A DNA stretch of 54,344 bases from Solirubrobacterales bacterium (GCA_027449125.1 DAIDME010000062.1:1-54344); one strand, 5' to 3'. Shown: positions 36,303-45,097, numbered from the stretch's first letter. Notes: generated by a model not told the origin, from the sequence alone. Numbers and translations are program-made.

Positions 36303-36710
36303 GAGTTTTGCCACGTGCGCCAGCCAGACCGGGTTAGAGGTCGCGGCAGGCTCGCGTGCGCTCAATGAGGATAACGCCATCTCCACGGGCGCGGCGGCGG
36401 CGGCGCGCACGGCGGAAGTGAACGGCGTAGTTCGCTGTGCGAAGGTGCGGGGAGCGCCGATCCGGGCGCGGCCGTGACCGCTTCGGCCAGCGGGCCAACC
36501 GCGACGCGACAAATGCCTCCAGTTGGCGCTGTTCGGGTGCCGCTGAGTTCGACAAGGTTCTCCCTATCGGACGCGCCGGGTGGAGTGGGTGCTCGGTGCC
36601 GGGCTGCCGGTGGGTCACGCTCCGTCGTGCGGTGCGTCAGATAAACGCTCTACAAATCGTCGCCAGCGTCGGTTACAGTCGCGCTTTGGCAAACACCCTA
36701 GGGAGGGAAG
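36303..36710. other. Non-coding leader between tRNA-Arg and the permease gene
   Basis: About 400 bp with no convincing gene on either strand; the open frames are short and Arg/Ala-rich. TACAGT at 36674-36679 could be the -10 for the APC permease, leaving a short leader with AGGGAGGG before TTG 36711. Nothing else recognisable was seen. Confidence 0.5.
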
Positions 36711-38462
36711 TTGGGAGCTACTGCAACACAGCCGTCTGTCAGATTGGATGCGGACGGGCTAGACCGCAAACTGGGCTTCTTGGGCCTGATGTGGGCCTCG
36801 GAGACGTCGATCATCGGCTCCGGCTGGCTGTTCGGCGCGCTCGGTGCAGCCCTGCTTGCCGGGCCGGCCGCGATCCTCGGCTGGATCATCGCGGCGATCA
36901 TCATCACCGTGCTCGCGCTCATGCACGCCGAGCTCGGCGGTCTGTTCCCCGTCACCGGTGGGACGAGCCGTTTCCCGCACTACGCGTTTGGTTCGTTTGC
37001 GGGCGCGACGTTCGGCTGGGCGTCCTACCTGCAGGCGGCGAGCGTCGCCCCGATCGAGGTGCTCGCTGCTGTCCAGTACCTCTCGACCGCGCACTGGGCG
37101 CGGACCTTCTTCAAGTACAACCCAGCCGCCGGTGGCGCCGCGGGTACGTTGCACGGCTTCGGCTACCTGGTCGCCCTGATCCTGCTGGTGCTGTTCGTGA
37201 TCTTCAATCTGGTCGGCATCCGCTGGCTCGAGCGCATCAGCAACGTGGTGACCACCTGGAAGGTGATCATCCCGTGCCTGGCCATCGTCATCCTGATCTT
37301 CGGGCACTTCCACAGCGGCAACTTCGGCGCCGCCGCCGGAGGCTTCTTCTTCAAGCACGACGCGGTCAAGGGAATCATCGAGACACTTCCGGCGGGGATC
37401 GTCTTCTCGCTGCTGGGATTCGAGCAGGCGGTCCAGCTGGCCGGTGAGGCGGCGGATCCCAAACGACATCTCGCAAAGGCGGTGATCGGCTCGGTGATCA
37501 TCGGCACCGTCGTCTACATCCTTGTGCAGATTGCCTTCATCGGTGCGATGGACCCGCATCTGCTCAAGCAGGTCGGCGGCTGGGCGGGCTTGAGCAGCCC
37601 CACGGCGGCCAAGATCCCAGAGGTGGGCCTGCTGACAAGCGGCCCGTTCTTTGAGATCTCCAGCCTCGCAGGTGTCTTCTGGCTGGCGACGGTCCTGCGG
37701 ATCGACGCGGTCGTCTCGCCGGCCGGTACCGGTCTGATCTACACGACGTCCGCGTCACGGCTCAGCTTTGGGCTCTCCAAGAACGGGTTCGTGCCCTCGG
37801 CGTTCGAGCGGATCGACCAGCGCACGAAGATCCCGGTGTTCAGCGTCCTGATCGCGACGCTCGTCGGGGTTCTGTTCCTGCTGCCGTTCCCGAGCTGGGC
37901 GTCGCTGGTAGCGATCGTCACCAGCGCTTCGGTGCTGATGTACGCGGGTGCGCCGCTGTCGGCGGCGGCTCTGCGCCGCTCAAAGCCAAACCTGGAGCGC
38001 CCGTACGCCGTCTCCGGAATGGGGTTCCTCGCGCCAGCTGCGTTCGTCGGAGCCACCTGGATCATCATCTTCTCGGGTTGGGAGACCTACACGACGCTGA
38101 TGGTGGCGATGCTGCTCGGCTACCTGCTGATCTGGATCTCCTACAGGACCAACGCGAACGCAAACGCCCCGGCGATGGACTGGCAGGCGCTCCCCTGGAT
38201 CGCCGGCTACTTCCTCGGGCTGCTTGTGATCTCGTATTTCGGGGCGTTCGGCCCCGGCGGGATCATCGGTGGCGTCGGCTTCTTCAAGAACGTCCTGAGC
38301 AACGGCGGCAACGACGATCTGACGCTCGGCGGGACCCTGGCCGCCTCGGCGGTATGGGCAGTCATCTGCTTCTACTGGGCGATGTCTGCGCGCCTGCCCG
38401 AGTCCAAGGTCGACGAGTACGTCCAGGACGTCTATCCGTCGGCTGACACGATCGGCCACTGA
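36711..38462 (+). CDS. APC-superfamily amino acid permease
   Basis: A 583-residue transporter with about 12-14 membrane segments. The first segment follows LDRKLGFLGLMWASETSIIGSGWLFG, containing the unwound IGSGW glycine motif for the substrate amino group; LLGFEQAVQLAGEAADPKRHLAKAVIGS is the conserved helix 6-7 loop. Start is TTG 36711 after AGGGAGGG. The extra C-terminal membrane helices make it longer than typical APC members. Substrate unknown. A strong hairpin lies 30 nt downstream. Confidence 0.9.
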   Translation: MGATATQPSVRLDADGLDRKLGFLGLMWASETSIIGSGWLFGALGAALLAGPAAILGWIIAAIIITVLALMHAELGGLFPVTGGTSRFPHYAFGSFAGATFGWASYLQAASVAPIEVLAAVQYLSTAHWARTFFKYNPAAGGAAGTLHGFGYLVALILLVLFVIFNLVGIRWLERISNVVTTWKVIIPCLAIVILIFGHFHSGNFGAAAGGFFFKHDAVKGIIETLPAGIVFSLLGFEQAVQLAGEAADPKRHLAKAVIGSVIIGTVVYILVQIAFIGAMDPHLLKQVGGWAGLSSPTAAKIPEVGLLTSGPFFEISSLAGVFWLATVLRIDAVVSPAGTGLIYTTSASRLSFGLSKNGFVPSAFERIDQRTKIPVFSVLIATLVGVLFLLPFPSWASLVAIVTSASVLMYAGAPLSAAALRRSKPNLERPYAVSGMGFLAPAAFVGATWIIIFSGWETYTTLMVAMLLGYLLIWISYRTNANANAPAMDWQALPWIAGYFLGLLVISYFGAFGPGGIIGGVGFFKNVLSNGGNDDLTLGGTLAASAVWAVICFYWAMSARLPESKVDEYVQDVYPSADTIGH

Positions 38463-38491
38463 CCGGTCGGTCACGATCAAGCCGCCACAGC

Positions 38492-38521
38492 GGGGGGCGC
38501 GGCCAGCGGGCCGCGCCCCCC
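38492..38521. terminator. 13-bp perfect GC hairpin between convergent genes
   Basis: GGGGGGCGCGGCC pairs perfectly with GGCCGCGCCCCCC across AGCG. It lies between the permease gene and the convergent membrane-protein gene and could end both transcripts. Confidence 0.7.
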
Positions 38522-38563
38522 GGCGGCAGCGTTGGGCGGCGTCGCCGCAGCCCCGCCAGTCGT

Positions 38564-38974
38564 TCAGTCGCCCGTGTGGTAGCGCGCCACGGTGAAGCCG
38601 ATCAGCATCGGTACGTGGACCGCGTAGACGGCGACCGAGAGGGTCAGGACGACCAGGACCCCGCCGCTGACGTGGTTGCGGACGAACACGAACTCGATCA
38701 TGCCGGCGGTGATGCAATACGCCAGCAGCGCCCACCGCGCCACCTCGAGGAAGCGCCTCCAGGCGAACCCACGCACCCGCGTGAGTGACCAGAGGTTGTA
38801 GGCCATCAATGCCGCCGACAGGGCCAGCAGGCCCACTGCTGGGGCGAGCGGCACGTGGTGAGGCAGGTGCGCCGAGAGATAGATGCCACCGGTGACGATC
38901 AGCGCCAGCGACAGCATCGCGGTCTGCGTGACCGGCGGATAGCGTTGCGGTTCCACGCGTTCCCCGATCCCCAC
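38564..38974 (-). CDS. Small integral membrane protein (hypothetical)
   Basis: A 136-residue protein with four hydrophobic segments (MLSLALIVTGGIYLSAHLP; LAPAVGLLALSAALMAYNLW; ALLAYCITAGMIEFVFV; VLVVLTLSVAVYAVHVPM) and little else. No family recognised. GTG 38974 starts 7 nt after the stop of the upstream membrane-protein gene, so the two are likely co-transcribed and may act together. Confidence 0.7.
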   Translation of the reverse strand: MGIGERVEPQRYPPVTQTAMLSLALIVTGGIYLSAHLPHHVPLAPAVGLLALSAALMAYNLWSLTRVRGFAWRRFLEVARWALLAYCITAGMIEFVFVRNHVSGGVLVVLTLSVAVYAVHVPMLIGFTVARYHTGD

Positions 38975-38980
38975 CGCGGC

Positions 38981-39601
38981 TCAGGTGGCGATCCGCGTCA
39001 TGATCACGAACGTCGCGATCTGCATCAGGCCGGTGATCCCAGAGCAGTAGACGAAGCGCTTCATCAGCCGCTCGATCACGGCCGGGTTCGGGCGCGGCTT
39101 CTTCAGCTCCACCAGCACGGCGATGTTGGCCGGCTCGAGCAGCCCGAGCGCGATCACCGCCATCACGCCCACGACGATCATGCTCGCGACGACCCAGCCG
39201 TGGTTCGGATAGCTGGTCAGGTTCGTGCCGAGCTTTGTCGCAAGCTGCCAGCCTGCCACGAGCGTCGCGGTCACCACGGTGGGCATCAGCACCACCATCT
39301 TCGGCATGAACCTGACGGTGAACTCGATTCGCGCCGGGACCGGCAGGCTGCCGAGGATCGGGCCGACGATGAGCCCGACGAACAGGTCGATGATGGTCCA
39401 GGCCGACCCGAACACCACGTGCATGAAGTCAAGCGGCCACGTCGCGTCCACCACGACCGCGACCACCAGCGCCACAAGCGTGACCGCCGCGAGCGCAAGG
39501 CCGAGCGGCGCCAGGATCCGGAAGGCCGGGACGGCGGGTGGTCCACCTGCCGAAGCCGACTCGCGAACCGGTTCGGCACCGAGCTGCGCGACCTGAGGCA
39601 T
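38981..39601 (-). CDS. Integral membrane protein (hypothetical, about 5 membrane segments)
   Basis: A 206-residue protein with hydrophobic segments near 25-45, 55-75, 90-115, 130-155 and 185-205. No family is assigned. The open frame extends upstream to 39742, but those codons are the antisense reading of tRNA-Ser, so that extension is not protein. ATG 39601 is supported by TATCTT 8 nt upstream, a leaderless arrangement. The next gene, also a small membrane protein, starts 7 nt after its stop. Confidence 0.72.
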   Translation of the reverse strand: MPQVAQLGAEPVRESASAGGPPAVPAFRILAPLGLALAAVTLVALVVAVVVDATWPLDFMHVVFGSAWTIIDLFVGLIVGPILGSLPVPARIEFTVRFMPKMVVLMPTVVTATLVAGWQLATKLGTNLTSYPNHGWVVASMIVVGVMAVIALGLLEPANIAVLVELKKPRPNPAVIERLMKRFVYCSGITGLMQIATFVIMTRIAT

Positions 39602-39609
39602 GCAGGGCG

Positions 39610-39615
39610 AAGATA
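39610..39615 (-). promoter_or_regulatory. Putative -10 (TATCTT) for the membrane-protein pair
   Basis: TATCTT on the minus strand, 8 nt before ATG 39601, in the gap after tRNA-Ser. It supports the shorter start of the gene. Confidence 0.45.
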
Positions 39616-39661
39616 GCCCCGCCACCGCCCCGTGTGCGAAAAAAGTTTCGTGCCCGGGCAG

Positions 39662-39748
39662 CGGAGGGGGCGGGATTCGAACCCGCGATCGGCGCAAACC
39701 GATGCCGGTTTTCAAGACCGGTGCATTCAACCGCTCTGCCACCCCTCC
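39662..39748 (-). tRNA. tRNA-Ser (anticodon TGA)
   Basis: Minus-strand class II tRNA of 87 nt with acceptor GGAGGGG / CCCCTCC, anticodon loop CTTGAAA, a long variable arm (GCATCGGTTTGCGCCGATC) and T arm CGGGTTCGAATCCCG. CCA is not encoded. Confidence 0.95.
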
Positions 39749-39798
39749 GGGCGCATTAGCTCTGACCGCAGGCTACCAACCGGCTGGTCCGGTGACGT

Positions 39799-40089
39799 TC
39801 ACCCGAGCTCCAGCCAGTGGCGCTCGGTCGAGATCACCTCAACCTGCGGGTGCGAGAGCACGAAGCGCTCCACGCGGTCTAGCAGCTGCTCGGCATGGGC
39901 CGCGGTGGGGGCCACGACGCAGAACCCGAGGCCGGCGCGCTGCCACAGTTCGTGGTGCGATACCTCGGATGCGGAGACGCCGTGGCGTTGGCGTGCGGTC
40001 TCGATCAGGTGGCGGACGACCGAGCGCTTGGCCTTGAGCGAGCCGGCGGCGGGGATGTGAAGCTCGATACGCATCGCGGCCACGTACAC
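39799..40089 (-). CDS. DUF503 family protein
   Basis: A 96-residue DUF503 protein; the family pattern MRIELHIPAAGSLKAKRSVVR and the C-terminal half are intact. Function unknown; family members are often found near rbfA and translation factor genes, not seen here. GTG 40089 (reading VYVAAMRIELHIP) is chosen over ATG 40074 because relatives carry residues before the IELHIP strand and because GATAAT lies 6 nt upstream. Confidence 0.88.
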   Translation of the reverse strand: MYVAAMRIELHIPAAGSLKAKRSVVRHLIETARQRHGVSASEVSHHELWQRAGLGFCVVAPTAAHAEQLLDRVERFVLSHPQVEVISTERHWLELG

Positions 40090-40095
40090 GGCTCG

Positions 40096-40101
40096 ATTAT
40101 C
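40096..40101 (-). promoter_or_regulatory. Putative -10 (GATAAT) for the DUF503 gene
   Basis: GATAAT on the minus strand ends 6 nt before GTG 40089, consistent with a leaderless message. Confidence 0.45.
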
Positions 40102-40133
40102 GCGGGGGCCGGCGCTGCGCCCACAGGCGGCGC

Positions 40134-40847
40134 TCAACCGCGCGCCAGCTCCAGCGAGTACAGGGTTGCGGCCACGGCGGTCGCGAGATTCAACGACGAG
40201 ACGCCCGGTGTCATCGGTAGCGCGAGGCGACGCGACGCGGCGCCGAGCAGCTCATCGCTGAGGCCGTCACGTTCAGTCCCAAAGGCGAGCACCGCCGCCG
40301 CCGGGAGCTCGGTTGCCGCTGTGAGGGGCTCCCCCTCGGGGTCGAGCGCCACCAGCTCGCGGCGACCGGTGGTGAGCGTGCGCAGGTGGTGAACGGGAAG
40401 CGCGAAGTGCAGTCCGGCGCTGCCGCGCAGCGCATCGGGGTGCCACGGGTCCTGGCGGCCCGTGGTCATCACGCCGGCCGCGCCCGCGGCGGCCGCCACC
40501 CGCACTGCGGCGCCCAGGTTACCCAGGTGGCGGGGGTCCTCCAACAGCACGACGTGGCCTGAGCCGGCCAGCACCGTGAGCGGATCGGGCTGCGTGGGTC
40601 GGCGGGCGACGGCCACCACCTGTCCGCGCGGCACCACGCGCTTGAGGTCGTCGAGCGCGACGACCTCAACGGGCAGCGCGACGTCCGGTGCCAGCCGGTC
40701 GCGCAGGTCCTCCAGCGCGACCGCGTCGGCCGTCCAGGCGCCAAGCAGCTCGCCACCGAAGCGCAGTGCGTGCTTGACCGCGTGGAAGCCCTCGAGCACC
40801 ACCAGCCCGGGCGTGCGCCGGGCTCTGGTCACGTCGGTCAGTTGCAT
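40134..40847 (-). CDS. TrmH/SpoU family RNA 2'-O-methyltransferase
   Basis: A 237-residue SPOUT methyltransferase acting on tRNA or rRNA with SAM. The knot motifs are NLGAAVRVAAAAGAAGV, LAFGTERDGLSDELL and LPMTPGVSSLNLATAVAATLY. The N-terminal 80 residues form a substrate-binding-like domain as in RlmB/TrmH relatives. GGTGAG precedes ATG 40847. It is 44 bp upstream of the DUF503 gene on the same strand. The exact target nucleotide cannot be read from sequence. Confidence 0.9.
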   Translation of the reverse strand: MQLTDVTRARRTPGLVVLEGFHAVKHALRFGGELLGAWTADAVALEDLRDRLAPDVALPVEVVALDDLKRVVPRGQVVAVARRPTQPDPLTVLAGSGHVVLLEDPRHLGNLGAAVRVAAAAGAAGVMTTGRQDPWHPDALRGSAGLHFALPVHHLRTLTTGRRELVALDPEGEPLTAATELPAAAVLAFGTERDGLSDELLGAASRRLALPMTPGVSSLNLATAVAATLYSLELARG

Positions 40848-40878
40848 CTCACCATCGCGCTGCCATGCTCCTGGGGAA

Positions 40879-41622
40879 CTACAGCACGCCCAGGCCGGAG
40901 AGCAACGCGACGATCCCCGTCAGCAGGATGATCAGCGAAAGCGCGCGCCGCAGCTGCTCGGCGCCGGCGCGGAGGTGGATGTGGTGGCCGACGTGCTGGC
41001 CCGCCAGCACGGCCACCAGGGCGAGGCCGGCGAGTGACCACGGCAGGTGCGTCGAAGCGATCCCCGGCAGCAGCGTGAGGGTCGTGATCAACCCCGTTCC
41101 GAGGAAGATCACAGCCAGCGAGTCGCGGATGGCGGTCGCCGGCAGCCGGCGCTGTGAGAGCCAGATCGCGAGCGGCGGCCCGTTGATGCCGCTCGCCGTG
41201 GAGAGCACTCCGGCGAGCGCGCCGACCGCCAGCCGCGCCGGCTTGACGGGCCCTGACACCGCCGGGTCGATCGACGCCAGCCGGGCCAGCGCGAGCGCCA
41301 CGACCATCAGGCCGACGACGGCCTCGATAGTCGGCTTGCTGAGCGCCCGCAGCACCAGCAGGCCGCCCACGCTGCCCGGCAGGGCTGCGAGCAGGATCGG
41401 CCCGACCTCATCCCAGGCCACCTGCAACCGGTGGCGCCCGCGCAGCAGGGTGAGCACGTTGACCGTGAGGCCCAGCACCGTCAGGATCAGGATCGCCGGC
41501 CGCGGTGGCGCCGCCACCAGCAGCACAGGGGAGAGGACCAGCGCAAACCCCATCCCGACGGCTGTCTGGACGCAGGCGGCGAAGGCGGCCACGAGTGCCA
41601 CGACGGCTTCGAGCGGGGTCAC
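40879..41622 (-). CDS. TSUP (TauE/SafE) family sulfite/anion exporter
   Basis: A 247-residue membrane protein with about eight hydrophobic segments and the paired repeats typical of TSUP. The first repeat contains AAFAACVQTAVGMGFALVLSP and the second LAGVLSTASGINGPPLAIWL. Family members move sulfite, taurine breakdown products or other anions. GTG 41622 has TACGAT 6 nt upstream, a leaderless pattern. Substrate unproven. Confidence 0.88.
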   Translation of the reverse strand: MTPLEAVVALVAAFAACVQTAVGMGFALVLSPVLLVAAPPRPAILILTVLGLTVNVLTLLRGRHRLQVAWDEVGPILLAALPGSVGGLLVLRALSKPTIEAVVGLMVVALALARLASIDPAVSGPVKPARLAVGALAGVLSTASGINGPPLAIWLSQRRLPATAIRDSLAVIFLGTGLITTLTLLPGIASTHLPWSLAGLALVAVLAGQHVGHHIHLRAGAEQLRRALSLIILLTGIVALLSGLGVL

Positions 41623-41628
41623 GGTGCG

Positions 41629-41634
41629 ATCGTA
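41629..41634 (-). promoter_or_regulatory. Putative -10 (TACGAT) for the TSUP gene
   Basis: TACGAT on the minus strand ends 6 nt before GTG 41622, fitting a leaderless transcript. Confidence 0.45.
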
Positions 41635-41650
41635 GGCGCTGGCCCCCTGG

Positions 41651-42736
41651 TCACGCCGACCGCCGCACGATCAGCTCGGCCGGCATCGACACGTGGCCGA
41701 TCGCGCCCGTCCGCAGCTGGGTGATCAGGCTCTCGGCCAGCAGTCGACCGGCGAGCGGTCCGGACTGGCGCACGGTCGTCAGCGGCGGGTCGGTGTGCGC
41801 GGCCAGGGCGATGTCGTCGTAACCCACGACGGCGACGTCCTCGGGCACCCGACGGCCCGCGGCGCGCAGCACGTCGATCGCCGCCAGCGCCATCACGTCG
41901 CTGCACGCAAAGACCGCGTCCAGCTCGCCGCTGCGCCCCAGCAGGTCGAGCATCCGGGCGGTCGCCGACTCTCGGCTGTACCAGCCGTAGGTCACCAGCG
42001 CTTCGTCGACCGGGATCCCGGCGGCTGCGAGTGCGGCCGCGTAGCCCCGGTAGCGGTCGCTGACCTCCTGCTCCCGTTCGGGGCCGCCGATGAAGGCGAT
42101 GTGCCGGCGTCCGTTCTGCAGCAGGTGGCGGGTGGCCAGCCGCCCGCCGGCGAAGCTGTCGCCCGTCACCGAGCTGAAGCTGCGGCTGGACGAATCCAGG
42201 CCCCAGACCACGGATGCCGCCCCCCTGCGCTCGATCGCCTCCAGGTGACCATTGGTGCAGTGGGCGCTCAGCAGGACGAATCCGTCTGCGCGCTGCGAGT
42301 CCAGGTAGCGGCCGACCCAGCTCGTGTCGGTGGCGTCGATCTGGATCACGAGCAGGTCGTACCCGTGTCGGTGCAGCCCCGCGATCAGGCCGCTGGTCAG
42401 CTCGAGCACGAACGCGTCAGGAAGCTTCTCGCCGGCCGTTGCGGTGACCTGGGAAGCGGTCTCGGGACCGAGCTGCGGCGGTCCGGCCGGCCCGTAGGCG
42501 TAGGTGGCAAGTGCCACGACGTTGCTCTGACGCCGGCTCAGGCTGCGCGCTGTGGCGTTGATCTCGAAGCGGTTTGCGCTTGCGACCTCGCGTATGCGCT
42601 CGCGGGTCCTCGCGCTGACCAGGGGACTGTCGTTGAGCGCTCGCGACACGGTTGCCTTGGAGACACCCGTCAGGCGGGCGATGTCCGTCATCGTGAGCGG
42701 CTTCTCAGGTGCTCCCTGGCGGCGTGCGGTCATCAT
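41651..42736 (-). CDS. LacI-family transcriptional regulator
   Basis: A 361-residue LacI/GalR repressor. HTH and hinge: LTMTDIARLTGVSKATVSRALND. The ligand-binding domain holds the usual sugar-pocket strands (IQIDATDTSWV, FIGGPEREQEVSDRYRGY, VAVVGYDDIALA). ATG 42736 sits directly beside a perfect palindrome that is probably its operator, so autorepression is likely. It is divergent from an MFS transporter with a second copy of the palindrome, which is therefore a likely target. Effector unknown, probably a sugar. Confidence 0.93.
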   Translation of the reverse strand: MMTARRQGAPEKPLTMTDIARLTGVSKATVSRALNDSPLVSARTRERIREVASANRFEINATARSLSRRQSNVVALATYAYGPAGPPQLGPETASQVTATAGEKLPDAFVLELTSGLIAGLHRHGYDLLVIQIDATDTSWVGRYLDSQRADGFVLLSAHCTNGHLEAIERRGAASVVWGLDSSSRSFSSVTGDSFAGGRLATRHLLQNGRRHIAFIGGPEREQEVSDRYRGYAAALAAAGIPVDEALVTYGWYSRESATARMLDLLGRSGELDAVFACSDVMALAAIDVLRAAGRRVPEDVAVVGYDDIALAAHTDPPLTTVRQSGPLAGRLLAESLITQLRTGAIGHVSMPAELIVRRSA

Positions 42737-42752
42737 CTGCAACCGGTTGCAG
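42737..42752. promoter_or_regulatory. LacI-type operator 1
   Basis: Perfect 16-bp palindrome CTGCAACCGGTTGCAG with the central CG typical of LacI/GalR sites. It abuts the lacI-type start codon and overlaps the end of a minus-strand TAGTCT -10 (plus 42751-42756). Confidence 0.85.
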
Positions 42753-42774
42753 ACTAGCGGTCCGCATGCTAGTT

Positions 42775-42788
42775 TGCAACCGGTTGCA
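42775..42788. promoter_or_regulatory. LacI-type operator 2
   Basis: Perfect palindrome TGCAACCGGTTGCA, same core as operator 1, 7 nt before the MFS start codon and overlapping a plus-strand TAGTTT -10 (42770-42775). The two centres are 37 bp apart. Confidence 0.85.
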
Positions 42789-42795
42789 GCAAGAG

Positions 42796-43962
42796 ATGCC
42801 AGATGCTGGGCCAAAGGTCGGGCTGTTGGGCGCGCTGGTGTCGCTGGCGGCCTGCGCGGCCTGCTTCGTGACGGCCGAGAGCCTGCCGATCGGGCTGCTG
42901 CCGCAGATCGCGGCGGGCATGCGCGCTTCGCTCTCGCTCACCGGCCTGCTGGTCACGATTTACGCGCTGATCGTCGTCGTCACGACGGTGCCGCTCAGCC
43001 ATGCGCTCAGGGCGGTCCCGCGACGCACCGTGCTGATGGCCACCGCCGCAGCCCTGGCGCTCGGTTGCCTGGGGTCCGTGCTGGCTCCCGACTACGGGCT
43101 CCTGCTGGCCGCGCGAGCGCTCACAGCTTGCGCACAGGCCGTCTTCTGGGCGGTCGGCCCGGTCGAGGCGGCGGCGCTCGTTCGCCCCGAGCGCCAGGGC
43201 CGGGCGGTGACCGCCGTGTTCGTCGGCAGCGCCGCGGGCCTCGTGATCGGCCTGCCGCTCGGGACCGCGATCGGCCACCTGGCCGGCTGGCGAGTGGCGT
43301 TCGCTGCGCTGGGCGGCGCCGGACTCGTGCTGTTGGCCCTGCTGCGGCTGGCGCTGCCCGCCCGCGGCCGGGCCCCGGCTGCCTCACACCGCGAGCGGCC
43401 CGCTGGCCGCTCGCGGTACCGCACCGTACTCGTCGCCACCTGCCTGGCCGTGAGCGCCTACTTCGCCGCCTACACCTATGCCAGCCCGCTCCTGGTTCGC
43501 GTCGCCGGACTGCCGCGCGCGGACGTCGCGCCGGCGCTGTTCGCGGTCGGCCTTGCCTCGACGCTCGGCCTGAGCTCCGGAGCTGTGCTCTACGCACGCC
43601 ATCCGCGCCATGCAGGCGAATGCGCGGTCTCGCTCATGGCGCTGGCGCTGCTCGGCCTGTTCGCGCTCGGCGCGGAACCGCTGCTGGCGATCGCCCTGCT
43701 CGCGCTCCTAGGCCTCGGCCAGAGCCTGATGACGGTCGGCAACCAGCTGGCGGTGATGGAGCATGGGCCGGTGAACGGAACGGCGTGGTACTCAACGGTC
43801 TACAACCTGGGGATCGGCAGCGGTCCGCTGCTGGGCGCGCTGGCGCTGCGGGGCGGCGGCCTGCGGGACACACCGTTGCTGGGGGCGCTCGTGGCGCTGG
43901 CGGCGCTGGCGGTGCTCGCGGGCTCGCGCGCCGGCGTCAGCGGAACGCCTGGATCCCCGTGA
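42796..43962 (+). CDS. MFS transporter (DHA1-like efflux family)
   Basis: A 388-residue major facilitator protein with 12 predicted membrane segments; the first reads VGLLGALVSLAACAACFVTAESLPIGLLPQIA. The motif A-like loop after segment 2 (PLSHALRAVPRRTVL) and the motif C-like VGSAAGLVIGLPLG in segment 5 suit the DHA1/AraJ-type sugar or drug efflux group. The frame is open back to 42709, but ATG 42796 follows the operator-promoter and gives the family N-terminus. Its promoter lies under LacI-type operator 2. Overlaps the convergent acyl-CoA dehydrogenase gene by 26 nt. Confidence 0.88.
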   Translation: MPDAGPKVGLLGALVSLAACAACFVTAESLPIGLLPQIAAGMRASLSLTGLLVTIYALIVVVTTVPLSHALRAVPRRTVLMATAAALALGCLGSVLAPDYGLLLAARALTACAQAVFWAVGPVEAAALVRPERQGRAVTAVFVGSAAGLVIGLPLGTAIGHLAGWRVAFAALGGAGLVLLALLRLALPARGRAPAASHRERPAGRSRYRTVLVATCLAVSAYFAAYTYASPLLVRVAGLPRADVAPALFAVGLASTLGLSSGAVLYARHPRHAGECAVSLMALALLGLFALGAEPLLAIALLALLGLGQSLMTVGNQLAVMEHGPVNGTAWYSTVYNLGIGSGPLLGALALRGGGLRDTPLLGALVALAALAVLAGSRAGVSGTPGSP

Positions 43963-45097
43963 GCGCTCCGCCGACGACCAGTGCGTGGACGTCCGCGGTT
44001 CCCTCGTAGGTGACCACCGACTCCAGGTTGTTCATGTGCCTGATCACCGGGTATTCGAGCGTGATGCCGTTGGCGCCGAGCACCTGCCGCGCCGTACGTG
44101 CCACGCGCAGCGCCGCGTTCACGTTCGCGAGCTTGCCCATGCTCACCTGCTCGGGCTCGAGGCGACCGGCGTCCTTGAGGCGTCCAAGCTGCAGCGCCAG
44201 CAGCATGCCACGGTTGACCTCTGTGGCCATCTCGGCGAGCTTGGCCTGCTGCAGCTGCGTGGCGGCGATCGGCCGGCCGAAGGCGATCCGCTCCTGGCTG
44301 TAGGAGAGCGCCGCCTCGAAGCACGCCCGCGCGGCTCCGATCGCTCCCCAGACGATGCCGTAACGGGCCTCGTTCAGGCATGAGAGCGGCGCGCGCAGCG
44401 ACGTGGCCAGCGGCAGCTGCGCCTCCGCCGGAAGTCGTACGTCGTCGAGGACCAGCTCAGAGGTGACCGACGCGCGCAGCGAGAGCTTGCGGTGGATCTC
44501 GGGTGCCGTAAAGCCGCTGGTCTCGCGCGGCACCAGAAAGCCCCTGATGCCCTCATCCGTGCGTGCCCAGACCACGGCCACGTCGGCGACCGAGCCGTTG
44601 GTGATCCACATCTTCTGCCCGTTGAGGATCCAGTCGCCGCCGTCGCGACGCGCGTGTGTGCGCATCGCACCGGGGTCTGAGCCCGCGTCCGGCTCGGTCA
44701 GCCCGAAGCAGCCGATCGCCTCGCCGGCCGCCAGCCGGGGCAGCCACTGCTGCTTCTGCTCCTCGGAGCCCCAGCGGTGGATCGCGAACATCGCCAGCGA
44801 GCCCTGCACCGACACGAGGCTGCGCACACCGCTGTCACCGGCCTCGAGCTCGGCGCAGGTGATGCCATAGGCGGTAGCGCTCGCGCCGGCGCAGCCGTAC
44901 CCCTCGAGGTGCATGCCGAGCAGCCCGAGCGCGCCGAGCTGCGGGGCCAGCTCGAGCGGGATCGTCGCCTGCTCGAACCATTCGGATACGTTCGGCGTGA
45001 CCTGCTCGGCCACGAACCGCCTGACCATGTCGCGAATCTCGCGCTCCTCGTCGGAGAGCAGAAAGTCAATGTCCAGAAAGTCGTGTGGCCGTGGCAC
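43937..45097 (-). CDS. Acyl-CoA dehydrogenase, likely glutaryl-CoA dehydrogenase
   Basis: A 386-residue FAD enzyme. Family signatures are GCFGLTEPDAGSDPGAMRT, KMWITNGSVADVAVVWART, the FAD-binding RIAFGRPIAATQLQQAKLA and the catalytic base E365 in VTYEGTADVH. The overall motif order and the arginine-rich pocket resemble GcdH, which oxidises and decarboxylates glutaryl-CoA from lysine and tryptophan breakdown. Divergent from a CaiB-type CoA-transferase gene, the usual partner for activating glutarate, which strengthens that assignment. Confidence 0.88.
   Translation of the reverse strand: MPRPHDFLDIDFLLSDEEREIRDMVRRFVAEQVTPNVSEWFEQATIPLELAPQLGALGLLGMHLEGYGCAGASATAYGITCAELEAGDSGVRSLVSVQGSLAMFAIHRWGSEEQKQQWLPRLAAGEAIGCFGLTEPDAGSDPGAMRTHARRDGGDWILNGQKMWITNGSVADVAVVWARTDEGIRGFLVPRETSGFTAPEIHRKLSLRASVTSELVLDDVRLPAEAQLPLATSLRAPLSCLNEARYGIVWGAIGAARACFEAALSYSQERIAFGRPIAATQLQQAKLAEMATEVNRGMLLALQLGRLKDAGRLEPEQVSMGKLANVNAALRVARTARQVLGANGITLEYPVIRHMNNLESVVTYEGTADVHALVVGGALTGIQAFR

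Noticed and set aside
36334-36618. Minus-strand frames in the tRNA-Arg to permease gap
   Set aside because: Arg-rich composition, no ribosome site, no recognisable motif.
39602-39742. N-terminal extension of the membrane-protein ORF reading AERLNAPVLKTG
   Set aside because: Those codons are the transcribed strand of tRNA-Ser(TGA); the protein starts at 39601 with its own -10-like hexamer.
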